Assembly: GCA_945882315.1 (NCBI GenBank)
Contig: CAMCWB010000032.1
Coordinates: forward strand, 1 to 43,599
Source of the DNA: Bauldia litoralis
GTDB taxonomy: Bacteria; Pseudomonadota; Alphaproteobacteria; Rhizobiales; Kaistiaceae
Direction: 5' to 3'
DNA: 43,599 nucleotides
Shown here: piece by piece, positions 28,335 to 36,495 of the stretch
How the letters are laid out: each line of letters begins with the position of its first letter
Position numbering within the stretch: position 1 is the first letter of the stretch
Notes under the pieces: model-generated
Database searches by the model: none
The model's input: the letters and a program-made list of their open reading frames with translations, nothing else
Told to the model about the DNA's origin: nothing
Made by a program: the position numbers and the translations under genes

Positions 28335-28871
28335 ATGGCGAAGGTCGACAATCAAGGCGTGAAGAAGCGCGCCAAGGCGCGCCTCAGCACGCGGACGGAT
28401 CTCAGCTCGGATGCGGTCCGGGACATCTCGGGTGCGCTCAACGCGATTCTCGCCGACACCTTCGCCCTCTATCTCAAGACGAAGAATTTCCACTGGCATG
28501 TCAGCGGGCCGCATTTTCGCGACTACCACCTCATGCTCGACGAGCAGGCGGCGGAAATCCTCGGCTCGACCGACGAGATCGCCGAACGGGTGCGCAAGAT
28601 CGGCGGGACGACGCTTCGCTCTATCGGCCATATCGGCAAGCTCCAGCGGGTGCTCGACAATGACGCCGACTATGTCGATCCGCAGGACATGCTGGCCGAG
28701 CTTCGTGAGGACAATCTCCAGGCCGCAGCGCGGATGCGGGAGGCGCATTCGCTTTGCGACGAGCACGACGACGTTGCAAGCGCCAGCCTGCTGGAGAATT
28801 TCATCGATCAGGCCGAGCGGCGGTCCTGGTTCCTCTTCGAGACGACCCGGCGCAGCAACAGCAGCGCCTAG
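28335..28871 (+). CDS. dps: Dps ferritin-like DNA-binding protein
   Basis: 178-residue Dps, which stores iron and shields DNA from oxidative stress. The ferroxidase motif KTKNFHWHVSGPHFRDYHLMLDEQ-type stretch is split here as NFHWHVSGPHF plus DYHLMLDEQ and is intact; the N-terminal tail is Lys/Arg-rich (KKRAKARLSTR), as needed for DNA binding. A strong GAAGGAG Shine-Dalgarno precedes ATG 28335. A stable GGGAGG/CCTCCC-type element follows the stop. Confidence 0.93.
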   Translation: MAKVDNQGVKKRAKARLSTRTDLSSDAVRDISGALNAILADTFALYLKTKNFHWHVSGPHFRDYHLMLDEQAAEILGSTDEIAERVRKIGGTTLRSIGHIGKLQRVLDNDADYVDPQDMLAELREDNLQAAARMREAHSLCDEHDDVASASLLENFIDQAERRSWFLFETTRRSNSSA

Positions 28872-28978
28872 GGAGGGAGCGGAACCTTTTTCTCCTCCCG
28901 GCCTTGATTTTGGATCGCGTTGCCTGCCCTCCGCACAGCGGAGGGGCCATATCAAAAGCGTTCCATCGAGGCCGGGCC

Positions 28979-29068
28979 ATGCACACTTCGCTTAACGGAT
29001 ATATCAGCGTGATTGCGACCGGGGCGGCGCTTTGCTTCGTCGTGGCGATCGTCGTCGGCTTGATCTAA
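28979..29068 (+). CDS. possible 29-residue single-helix membrane protein
   Basis: A short frame starts MHTSLNGYISVIATGAALCF and continues as a hydrophobic helix to the stop at 29066-29068. A GAGG element lies 8 nt upstream. The composition (one membrane helix, no charged core) fits the small membrane proteins common near stress genes, but the same could arise by chance. It is not supported by neighbours. Confidence 0.4.
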   Translation: MHTSLNGYISVIATGAALCFVVAIVVGLI

Positions 29069-29255
29069 GTCTTCGTAATTGCTGGGCTTCCTGCACCCCA
29101 TCGAGGTCGCCCGCTTTGCCGTTTTTCGAAATTCGACTTGGCGAACACTTTTCTGCCGTGGGCTTTTGCACCACAAATTCCGCGTAACCAAAAGAAAGCG
29201 TTTCGCTCGGAACTGAATCCCGGGTGGTTGAATTAATCTCTGTTCGGTGATACGT

Positions 29256-29270
29256 GAACATAAAGGGAAC
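29256..29270 (+). promoter_or_regulatory. alphaproteobacterial LexA (SOS) box of ssb
   Basis: GAAC (29256-29259), ATAAAGG, GAAC (29267-29270): an exact GAAC-N7-GAAC match. It is 172 nt upstream of the ssb start and overlaps the likely promoter -10. Confidence 0.78.
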
Positions 29271-29341
29271 AAACAGCGCCCAGTTGGGGATCACTGCTGA
29301 TCTATTTTCAATTTCATTCACAAGGCCCTTGGATAAGCCTC

Positions 29342-29350
29342 TGTGGATAA
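29342..29350 (-). promoter_or_regulatory. perfect DnaA box
   Basis: TGTGGATAA on the plus strand, i.e. TTATCCACA on the minus strand. A half-match TTGGATAAG sits 10 nt upstream (29330-29338). It is 92 nt before ssb. A 9-mer can occur by chance. Confidence 0.35.
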
Positions 29351-29441
29351 ACGCCCATGCTGTTGAGCCGCCCGGCGGCGAATATGCGAAGGGTAGCTTT
29401 GGCAGCGGCGGCAGCGCCGCGCAGAAAATCGGAGGACGGAC

Positions 29442-29954
29442 ATGTCCGGCAGCGTCAACAAGGTCATTCTCGTCGGCAATCTCGGTGCGGACCCGGAAAT
29501 CCGCCGGACTAATGACGGCCGGCCGATCGCCAATTTGCGCATCGCGACCTCGGAAACCTGGCGTGACAAGACCAGCGGCGAGCGCAAGGAGAAGACCGAG
29601 TGGCACCGCGTCGTCATCTTCAATGAGGGGCTCTGCAAGGTCGCCGAGCAATATCTGAAGAAGGGCGCCAAGGTTTATATCGAAGGCCAGCTCCAGACCC
29701 GGAAGTGGGAAGACCAGGGCGGCCAGGAACGCTATTCGACCGAGGTCGTGCTGCAAGGCTTCAACGCCCAGCTCACCATGCTCGACGCGCGTGGCGGTGG
29801 CTCGGAGCGCATCGGCGAAAGCGGCGGCGATTTCGGCCGCGGTGCGCCGATGGAAGGCCAGCGCTCGGGCGGTGGTGGCGGGCGGCAGCAGCCGGGCCGA
29901 TCCGGCGGCGGCGCGCCGCTCTCGGAAGAGCTCGACGACGAGATCCCCTTCTAG
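29442..29954 (+). CDS. ssb: single-stranded DNA-binding protein
   Basis: 170-residue SSB of replication and repair. The OB-fold begins [20 protein letters not shown] and has [19 protein letters not shown]; a Gly-rich linker leads to the acidic tip EELDDEIPF, which recruits partner proteins. GGAGGA precedes the ATG. SOS box and DnaA box lie upstream; a terminator follows. In alphaproteobacteria ssb is usually next to uvrA; here 3.6 kb of other genes separates them. Confidence 0.96.
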   Translation: MSGSVNKVILVGNLGADPEIRRTNDGRPIANLRIATSETWRDKTSGERKEKTEWHRVVIFNEGLCKVAEQYLKKGAKVYIEGQLQTRKWEDQGGQERYSTEVVLQGFNAQLTMLDARGGGSERIGESGGDFGRGAPMEGQRSGGGGGRQQPGRSGGGAPLSEELDDEIPF

Positions 29955-30012
29955 TCCGATCTTTGCCGGGCGGTGCATGCCCGGCGTCGTGCCTGTGATT
30001 TGCATCACTGCC

Positions 30013-30056
30013 AAAGCCGCAAGGTCAGCCTATCCGGCTGCCTTGCGGCTTTGATT
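30013..30056 (+). terminator. rho-independent terminator after ssb
   Basis: A 12-bp stem AAAGCCGCAAGG (30013-30024) / CCTTGCGGCTTT (30041-30052), loop 16 nt, followed by GATTTTG. A weaker hairpin GCCGGGC/GCCCGGC lies at about 29964-29984. Confidence 0.7.
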
Positions 30057-30102
30057 TTGCGGGCGTCCGCCTTCGCAAGACGGTGCCGACGGGGGATTCT
30101 TC

Positions 30103-31422
30103 ATGACGGAAAGTGGCTATCGGAAGCGGTTGGCAGAGGATCTGCCACGCTGGCGCGAGGCCGGCTGGGTGACGCCGGAAGGCGCGACGGCAATCCTTGG
30201 ATCGATCGAGGGCAAGCGGGCGACCTTCGGGCTGGCGGCGATCGTCGGCGTGCTCGGCGCGCTATTGCTCGGCGCCGGCGTCATCGCCTTCATCGGCTCC
30301 AATTGGGAATACATGCCGCGCATCTTCCGCTTTGGCCTGCTGGTCGCGGCGATGGGCGTCGCCTATGGCGCTGCCGCCATGCTGGCGGCGCGCGAGTTCC
30401 GCGTCTTCGCCGATGCCGCTCTTCTCGTCGCCGGTCTGGTTTTCGCCGCGGCGATTGCGCTGGCCGGCCAGACCTATCATCTGGGCGGCGACTTCTCCGG
30501 CGCCATCCTCTTCTGGGAATTCGGTATCGTCGGCGCGGCGCTCATGACCGGATCGGCGACGCTGGTCGTCCTGAGCCTTGCCGGCGCCGGCTACTGGACC
30601 TGGATGAACGTCGTCGACTTCGGCATTGTGCCGCATTGGGAAAGCCTCGCGCTGATCTTGATCGGCGGCGGGCTCGCGGTGTGGACCGGCGTGTATTACG
30701 CGCGCCTCGTTGCGGTGCTGGCGCTCGGCTTCTGGATTGCCGTCAATCTCGTCGGGCTTGCCGAACTGCTCGACTGGTCGGCATTCGAGATGTTGTCGGT
30801 CGCGACGACGATCGCGCTTCTGTTCTGGGCCATCGGGTCCGTTCTCGTCACGCTCGACACGAAGAGAGATATTGCCGAACTCGGCCACATCATGCTGTGG
30901 CCGGGCATTGCCGGCGTTCTGTTTGCGGCCGGCGTCCTGCAGACGGCGCCGGAATGGGGTTATGGCTATGACGGCGCGGTCGACGAATGGTTCGTCATCG
31001 GCGCGATTGCTATGCTGGGTGTTACCGTGCTGGTGGCGCTGGCGCTCACACGGAAGGGCCTGACGATCGTCGATGCGGTCGGTGCCGTGGTCATCGGAGT
31101 GGCGGCGCTCGCTTATGCCTATCTGTCGCCCCAGGGCGACATGGAGGCGCGGCTCGCCGGCGGCGTCATTGTCCTCGTCGCGGCGCTCTGGGCGGTCAAT
31201 CTCGGCCAGACCGGCGTGCATCGCGTCGGGAAGAAGACCGGACTTGCGGCCTTCGGCATCGAGATCATCTATCTCTATGTCGTGACGCTCGGCACGCTGC
31301 TCGATACCGCGCTCGCCTTCCTTGCCGGCGGCGTTCTCTTCATCGGACTGGCTTATGGGCTGGTGCGCATCGATCGCCGTCTCGCTGCGGCACGAACGAC
31401 CGCCGTCGGAGGTGCAGCGTGA
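30103..31422 (+). CDS. DUF2157 multi-pass membrane protein
   Basis: 439-residue protein with a short polar N-terminus (RKRLAEDLPRWREAGWVTPEGA) typical of DUF2157, followed by about a dozen hydrophobic segments. DUF2157 proteins are inner-membrane proteins of unknown function and usually precede a GDYXXLXY protein, as here. Its stop overlaps the next start by 1 nt (TGATG), so the two are translationally coupled. The pair is a candidate two-component membrane complex. Confidence 0.85.
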   Translation: MTESGYRKRLAEDLPRWREAGWVTPEGATAILGSIEGKRATFGLAAIVGVLGALLLGAGVIAFIGSNWEYMPRIFRFGLLVAAMGVAYGAAAMLAAREFRVFADAALLVAGLVFAAAIALAGQTYHLGGDFSGAILFWEFGIVGAALMTGSATLVVLSLAGAGYWTWMNVVDFGIVPHWESLALILIGGGLAVWTGVYYARLVAVLALGFWIAVNLVGLAELLDWSAFEMLSVATTIALLFWAIGSVLVTLDTKRDIAELGHIMLWPGIAGVLFAAGVLQTAPEWGYGYDGAVDEWFVIGAIAMLGVTVLVALALTRKGLTIVDAVGAVVIGVAALAYAYLSPQGDMEARLAGGVIVLVAALWAVNLGQTGVHRVGKKTGLAAFGIEIIYLYVVTLGTLLDTALAFLAGGVLFIGLAYGLVRIDRRLAAARTTAVGGAA

Positions 31423-31988
31423 TGGGCAAGTATTTTCGTCTCGGGCTGCTCGGCGCATTCGTGCTGCAGACGGCGCTGCTCGCCTGGCTGATCGTCGACC
31501 GGGCGCTGCTCATCAAGAACGGCAAGGAGATCAGGCTCGCGGTCGTGCCCGTCGATCCGCGCGACCTCCTGCGTGGCGACTATGTCATCCTGAGCTTTCC
31601 GATCTCGCGGCTGATGAGCGACGAGATCGATGGCGACGATTGGCTGAACTACGAACAGACGGCCTATGTCAGCGTCACAGAGACTCCGGAAGGCTGGAAG
31701 GCGACAGCGATCGGTGCCGCTCCGCCGACAAGCGGCATCTTCCTCAAAGGCGTTGTCGAAAGCTCCTACGAGCAGCAGGCGTGCAAGGTGAAGGCGCCCT
31801 GCAACGAGATCCGTGTGAACTATAACCTCGAGCAATTTTTCGTGCCGGAAGGCGAGGGCCGTGATCTCGAGAGTCTTCGGAATGGACAGCATATGAGTGT
31901 CGACGTGGCCGTGGCCGATAGTGGACGGGCGGCGCTCAAGCGGCTGCTGGTCGACGGCGAGGTCCGTTACGAAGAGTCGCTTTACTGA
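31422..31988 (+). CDS. GDYXXLXY-type protein, DUF2157 partner
   Basis: 188-residue protein with an N-terminal membrane helix (LGLLGAFVLQTALLAWLIV) and a periplasmic domain that carries the motif RGDYVILSFPIS, the GDYxxLxY signature (with F for the final Y). Two Cys residues (QQACKVKAPCNEI) may form a disulphide. Translationally coupled to DUF2157. It ends in a 7-nt overlap with the convergent thiQ stop. Function unknown. Confidence 0.82.
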   Translation: MGKYFRLGLLGAFVLQTALLAWLIVDRALLIKNGKEIRLAVVPVDPRDLLRGDYVILSFPISRLMSDEIDGDDWLNYEQTAYVSVTETPEGWKATAIGAAPPTSGIFLKGVVESSYEQQACKVKAPCNEIRVNYNLEQFFVPEGEGRDLESLRNGQHMSVDVAVADSGRAALKRLLVDGEVRYEESLY

Positions 31989-32701
31989 CCTTCGGCGCGT
32001 GGCGCGCTTCTGAAATAGCGCGCCAGCGCCGGGTTGCCGGTCGCCGACAGGATCTCCGCCGGCGTGCCGGCTGCCTGGACGCGGCCTTCGTCGACGAAGA
32101 CAATCATACCGGCAATGCCGGCGACGTCCTCGGGCGTGTGGATCGACATCAGCACCGTCAGCCCGTTTTCCTTCCGGAGGCGGTCGACGAGACCGATCAT
32201 GTCGGCGCGCAGGCCGGGGTCGAGGCCACCGAAGGGTTCGTCGAGAAGCATCAAAGGCCGCTTTCGGACAAGGGCGCGGGCCAATGCGACACGCTGGCGT
32301 TGGCCGCCCGAGAGTTCGCCGGGCATTCGCTTGCCAAGCCCGGCGAGCCCGACTTCGGCGAGTGCGGCGTCGATCTGCATCCTCTGGGGGCCGGTGAGGC
32401 GGAGGCGTGGATCGATGCCGAGGCCGATATTCTCCGCCGCCGTCAGATGCGGGAAGAGATTGTGCTCCTGGAACAGCATCGACAGCGGACGCTCGGCAGG
32501 GCCGAGCGGCAGCAGGTCTTCGCCCTCGAAGGTGAGCGAGCCGGATGAGGGGTGCACGAAGCCCGCGATCATGTGGAGAAGCGTCGTCTTACCGCCGCCG
32601 GACGGACCGATCAGCGCGCAGAGCGAACCTTGCGCGACGGTGAGATCGTAGCGCGCATGCCAGTCGGCATAGTCGATGGTAAGATCAGCGAGCGCGAGCA
32701 A
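31982..32701 (-). CDS. thiQ: thiamine ABC transporter ATP-binding subunit
   Basis: 239-residue ABC ATPase that powers uptake of thiamine and its phosphates. Walker A GPSGGGKTT is at residues 32-40, the signature LSGGQRQRVALARAL at about 130-144 and LLDEPFGGLD follows; Q-loop QEHNLFPHLT is present. A TTG start at 32701 fits the family N-terminus; it overlaps the thiP stop by 17 nt. Third gene of thiBPQ under the TPP riboswitch. Confidence 0.9.
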   Translation of the reverse strand: MLALADLTIDYADWHARYDLTVAQGSLCALIGPSGGGKTTLLHMIAGFVHPSSGSLTFEGEDLLPLGPAERPLSMLFQEHNLFPHLTAAENIGLGIDPRLRLTGPQRMQIDAALAEVGLAGLGKRMPGELSGGQRQRVALARALVRKRPLMLLDEPFGGLDPGLRADMIGLVDRLRKENGLTVLMSIHTPEDVAGIAGMIVFVDEGRVQAAGTPAEILSATGNPALARYFRSAPRAEGQ

Positions 32702-34298
32702 TCCAGTCTCCCGACCAGCTTTGTGCCGCAAGAAAAAGTCCGAGCACGAGCAATGACAGCAGCAGCGACACGGAGGCCGCCTCTTCCATTCTGTAGGTGC
32801 CAAGCAGGCGATGGATCAAGACGGGCAGCGTGACGAGATCGCCGGTGCCGAAGAAGGATGCGACGCCGAGATCGCCGAGCGACAGGGCGATGGCGATGGC
32901 AATCGCCACGATCAATGGCCGGCGCAGCAGCGGCCAGTCGATCAGGCGGACCCGGGTCATCCCGCCGATCCCGAGGCTGTCGGCGAGGCTGCCGTAACGC
33001 TCGGCGGCGAGCGTCAGCGGCGGCTCGATCTGGCGATAGGCGAAGGGCAGGGCCATCAGGGCGTTGACGAGGACGATCAGCGGCAAGCCGACGGACAAAG
33101 GATTGATCACCGGCCGCAGCATGATGAACAGGCCGGCGGAGAGCGCCATCGGCGAGACCACGAGGATCATGATCGCAACGAGGCCGACGGCATCGGCGGC
33201 ACGCGGCGCTGCCGCTCCGATGCGCAGCCGGCGCGAGAGGTCGGCAAGGGCCAACGCGAGTGCGGTGCCGATCAGGCCGGCCGGAATGCCGATCGCGAGG
33301 CTTGTCCAGATGGCGCGGGTGACGTTGGGATCGACGAGGGCGGGAATCCCGGCGATGCCGCGGAACAGGATCGCGAGGAGCGGCGGCATGATGAGCGCCG
33401 CGCCGGCGAGGAGGATGAACGCATCGAGGATGCGAAGCGATCGGATGTCGCGATCGGTGCGGCGGAAGATGACGCCCGAAGACACTGTCTGTTGCGGGCG
33501 ACGGGCGAGTGTGCCGATCGGCAGCAGAAGCGCGAGGCATATGACGATCTGGAGGAGGGCGAGAATGGCGGCGCGGGCGAATTCTGCCTCGAAGCGCAGC
33601 GCCTCGAAGATCGCCACTTCAAGCGTCGAGACGTTGGGGCCGCCGCCGAGCGCCAGGACGACCGCGAAGCTGGTGAAGCAGAGAAGGAAGACGATGCCGG
33701 CGATGCCCGGTGCTTCCCGTAGCAGGACCGGCCGATCGATGATGCGGAAGATCGTGGCGGGCGGCAGGCCGAGATGGCTGGCGAGACGCCAATGTTCCGG
33801 CGTGACGGAGGCGAGCGCCGCCAGGAAGGAGCGTGCGGCCAGTGGCGCATTGAAGAAGACATGTGCGATGAGGATTCCCGGCAGCCCGTAAAGCCAGCTG
33901 CCGAGATCGAGGCCGACCGATGCCGTGAGATCGCCGAGCCAGCCCGAGCGCCCGAAGACGGCGACGATGGCAAAGACGGCGACGATCGGCGGCAGGACTG
34001 TCGCGACATTCATGGCGGCTATCATCAGGCTACGGCCCGGAAATCGCTCCCGCCTTGCCAGCGCCAGCGCGAGCGCCGCGCCGAGGATGAGCGAGAGCAG
34101 CGTCGAGAGCGCGGCCTGGCCGAGGCTGACGAGGACGAGGCGACGGATGTAGCCCCAGGAGCCGCCGAAGCCGGACGTCCCGCCGGCGATCATCAGGCCG
34201 GCAAAGGCCAGCCCGATGATTCCGACGATGAGGATGAGAGCGAGGATGCCGGCGACGCCGGTCGGCGCCGCGGAGCGATGTCGACCTGTCGGCGTCAC
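32685..34298 (-). CDS. thiP: thiamine ABC transporter permease
   Basis: 537-residue fused permease with two binding-protein-dependent transport domains (about 12 helices), as is normal for ThiP. Both domains show the EAA-like loop: ASVTPEHWRLASHLGLPP in the first and AERYGSLADSLGIGG in the second. A GTG start at 34298 overlaps the thiB stop in a GTGA junction (4 nt), preferred to a longer ATG start at 34331 that would overlap by 37 nt. Confidence 0.9.
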   Translation of the reverse strand: MTPTGRHRSAAPTGVAGILALILIVGIIGLAFAGLMIAGGTSGFGGSWGYIRRLVLVSLGQAALSTLLSLILGAALALALARRERFPGRSLMIAAMNVATVLPPIVAVFAIVAVFGRSGWLGDLTASVGLDLGSWLYGLPGILIAHVFFNAPLAARSFLAALASVTPEHWRLASHLGLPPATIFRIIDRPVLLREAPGIAGIVFLLCFTSFAVVLALGGGPNVSTLEVAIFEALRFEAEFARAAILALLQIVICLALLLPIGTLARRPQQTVSSGVIFRRTDRDIRSLRILDAFILLAGAALIMPPLLAILFRGIAGIPALVDPNVTRAIWTSLAIGIPAGLIGTALALALADLSRRLRIGAAAPRAADAVGLVAIMILVVSPMALSAGLFIMLRPVINPLSVGLPLIVLVNALMALPFAYRQIEPPLTLAAERYGSLADSLGIGGMTRVRLIDWPLLRRPLIVAIAIAIALSLGDLGVASFFGTGDLVTLPVLIHRLLGTYRMEEAASVSLLLSLLVLGLFLAAQSWSGDWIARAR

Positions 34299-35308
34299 AG
34301 GCTTATCGCGGCGAGCCAGGAGTCGATCCAACTCCGCCGGTCGGCCTGAAGTTTCTCCGGCGCGGTGAGGAATGACTTGGCCGGCTTGTCGAGGCCGGCG
34401 AAGGAGGCCGGCAGGCCGTTCGAAAGGGCCTTGGCCGGATACATCCAGTTGCCTTCCGGAATCGCAGACTGGAAAGCATCGCCGACCATGAACTCGATGA
34501 ATTGATGCGCGAGCGCCGGCTGGTCAGAGGATTTGACGATGCCGGCGACTTCGACCTGGAGCGGGTGGCCCTCGGAGAAGATCGCCGCCTTGTACTTCGT
34601 CTCCTTCTCGGCGGAGATGTGGTAGGCGGGCGAGGTGGTGTAGCTCAGCACCATATCGGCTTCGCCGTCGAGGAAGAGGCCGTAGGCCTCCGACCAGCCC
34701 TTGGTGACGGTGACGATGCGCGGCTTCAGCGCCGTCCAGATTTCGGCGGAGCGGTCGCCGTAAATCTCCTGCACCCATGTCAGCAGGCCGAGGCCCGGCG
34801 TCGATGTGCGGGGATCCTCGATGATGATCGTCGGGCCATCCTTCTGCTCCACAAGTTCCGCGAAGCTCCCGGGCGGGTTTGCGAGCTTGGTCGAGTCGTA
34901 GACGAAGGCGAACCAGCCCCAGTCGAAGGGCAGGAAAGTATCGTCCTTCCATTCGACCGGCAGGTCGAGAGCGCCGGCTTCGACGTTGTGCGGCACGAAG
35001 AGTCCGCTCGCCTTCGCCTCTGCCATGAGATTCGTGTCGAGGCCGAGGACGACATCGGCGGAGCTGGTATCGCCTTCGAGCTTGAGGCGGGCGAGAAGCG
35101 TGCCGGCATCTTCGGTCGCGACCCATGCAAGGGTGCAGCTGCAGACCGCCTCGAAGCCTTCCTTGATCTTGGCGCCGGGCCCGTATTCGCCGGCGAGAGA
35201 TTCATATGTGTAGACGGTGAGAGTTGGTTTGCCGTCCTGGGCGGCGGCTGTCACCGCACCCAAAGCGAGGAAAACTCCGGCGAGGAGGACGGACTTGATG
35301 CGCGGCAT
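34295..35308 (-). CDS. thiB: thiamine-binding periplasmic protein
   Basis: 337-residue extracellular solute-binding protein with a signal peptide ending TAAAQDGK. It begins PTLTVYTYESLAGEYGPG, which is typical of ThiB/TbpA, and has the AICSCTL-type and TWVQEIYGDRSAEIW segments. The start at 35308 has AAAGG 8 nt upstream; ATG at 35314 is the other choice. First gene of thiBPQ and directly downstream of the riboswitch. Confidence 0.92.
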   Translation of the reverse strand: MPRIKSVLLAGVFLALGAVTAAAQDGKPTLTVYTYESLAGEYGPGAKIKEGFEAVCSCTLAWVATEDAGTLLARLKLEGDTSSADVVLGLDTNLMAEAKASGLFVPHNVEAGALDLPVEWKDDTFLPFDWGWFAFVYDSTKLANPPGSFAELVEQKDGPTIIIEDPRTSTPGLGLLTWVQEIYGDRSAEIWTALKPRIVTVTKGWSEAYGLFLDGEADMVLSYTTSPAYHISAEKETKYKAAIFSEGHPLQVEVAGIVKSSDQPALAHQFIEFMVGDAFQSAIPEGNWMYPAKALSNGLPASFAGLDKPAKSFLTAPEKLQADRRSWIDSWLAAISL

Positions 35309-35382
35309 GATCATGGCCTTTCGGTAGACGTCTTGCGGACGATCCGAGGGCATGACGACGAGTTCGAGAGCGCAGCTTCAAG

Positions 35383-35475
35383 CATCTCATTCCCTCCGCC
35401 GGCATGACCCGGATCAGGTTCCAAGGGTTGGCGGAGCTCCGCCTCTCAGCCTCGACAGAGGCACCCCAAGAGATG
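35383..35475 (-). promoter_or_regulatory. TPP (THI-box) riboswitch
   Basis: On the minus strand, P1 arms CATCTC/GAGATG (complements of 35470-35475 and 35383-35388) enclose the canonical elements GGGGTGCC, GGCTGAGAGG, ACCCTTGGAACCTGATC and GGGTCATGCCGGCGGAGGGAA in order. The aptamer ends 74 nt before thiB, long enough for an expression platform. Thiamine pyrophosphate binding should switch off thiBPQ. Confidence 0.93.
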
Positions 35476-35517
35476 ACGAGACGCTATGGCCTCATGACCG
35501 CCAAGGCAAGCGGGAGG

Positions 35518-36375
35518 TCAGATCTCCAAGCTTTTGCGGATGTCTTCCCAGGCCGAATAGCGGCGGCCGAGATTCTGGACGGGCGGCTGCGGCGACATCA
35601 CCTCGAGCCAGCAACAGGCTGTGCCGCGATCGCAATAGAAGGCGTGCGGCGCGCCGACGCCGGACCAGGCGATGGTGCCGGGCGTCAGGACGTATTTCTT
35701 GCCCTCCGCCTCGTAGGTGGCCTCGCCGTCGATGACGAGATAGGCCTCCTCGAAATTGTGGTCGTGCATGGTGCTCTGGCCGCCCTCGGAGAACTCGATC
35801 ATGAAGAGATCAAAATGCTCGGCGCCGAACATCTGGTCCATCAGCATCTTCTTGGTCTGGCCGCTGCGATGCTTGTCGCCCTTGGCGGGCGGCGGGAGCT
35901 GGCTCTTGTCGAAATGGCCGAGCATCCTGCCGAGCGGCGACTTGACCGTCTCGATCTCGGAATCGTTCGCCCAGGCCAGTTGCCGGATGAAGAAGCTGTC
36001 CTGCCATTCGTCGGGACCGAGCTTCGGCTGCGGCGCGCATTTCTCGACGAAGCGGGCGCGCTCCTTGCCGCGGTTGCGGATGGCGTAGGGGGTGCCGATG
36101 GGCACCAGCGCATAGTCGCCCCTGGCGAGGCGGATGGTCTTGCCGTCGCGGTTCAGCTCGATCTCGCCTTCGCTGACGAAGATGCCTTTCTCATAGCTGT
36201 GCACGCAGGCATCGAAATCTCCGCCGGGCTGAAGCTCGGCGATGAAGAAGCCCATATGGACCGAGCCATCGGCGCGCGTGATCAGGTCGGCGCGGCGGAA
36301 GCCCTTGGAGTGACCGTCGAAAAAACCGGGCATGGCGAAGAGGCTGTCTTCGATCTTGCGGAAAGCGTGCGGCAT
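35518..36375 (-). CDS. bicupin, (S)-ureidoglycine aminohydrolase-like
   Basis: 285-residue protein with two cupin folds: one near residues 40-120 (VHMGFFIAELQPGGDFDACVHSYEKGI) and one near 190-270 (GGQSTMHDHNFEEAYLVIDGEA). The second keeps the His/His/Glu metal pattern, HDHNFEE...H, as in ureidoglycine aminohydrolase (UGHY) of purine breakdown. It ends 43 nt upstream of the riboswitch. Start 36375 is chosen after the polar 5' stretch. No other allantoin gene is in view, so the substrate is uncertain. Confidence 0.75.
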   Translation of the reverse strand: MPHAFRKIEDSLFAMPGFFDGHSKGFRRADLITRADGSVHMGFFIAELQPGGDFDACVHSYEKGIFVSEGEIELNRDGKTIRLARGDYALVPIGTPYAIRNRGKERARFVEKCAPQPKLGPDEWQDSFFIRQLAWANDSEIETVKSPLGRMLGHFDKSQLPPPAKGDKHRSGQTKKMLMDQMFGAEHFDLFMIEFSEGGQSTMHDHNFEEAYLVIDGEATYEAEGKKYVLTPGTIAWSGVGAPHAFYCDRGTACCWLEVMSPQPPVQNLGRRYSAWEDIRKSLEI

Positions 36376-36433
36376 GGCGGTCTCTCTTTTTGTTTTCGTT
36401 GCGACGGCATGTCGATAGCAAAGGCAAGCAGGC

Positions 36434-36468
36434 AAAGAAAAGCCCCGGGCCGTTGAACGACCCGAGGC
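36434..36468 (-). terminator. rho-independent terminator of the solute-binding protein gene
   Basis: On the minus strand a 13-bp stem (36456-36468 with 36442-36454, two G-U pairs) is followed by a U-rich run complementary to AAAGAAAA (36434-36441), 28 nt after the stop. Confidence 0.7.
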
Positions 36469-36495
36469 CTTTTAGATCAGGAATGGAAGTCCGGA

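Larger units (their letters stand above)
29069..29441. other. 373-nt non-coding region upstream of ssb
   Basis: No protein gene is seen. It holds the SOS box (29256-29270), a TTGAAT element at 29228-29233 with a 17-nt spacer to a weak -10 overlapping the box, and a perfect DnaA box (29342-29350). GC is lower than around it (about 50 percent over 29069-29340), typical of a regulatory gap. Confidence 0.6.
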
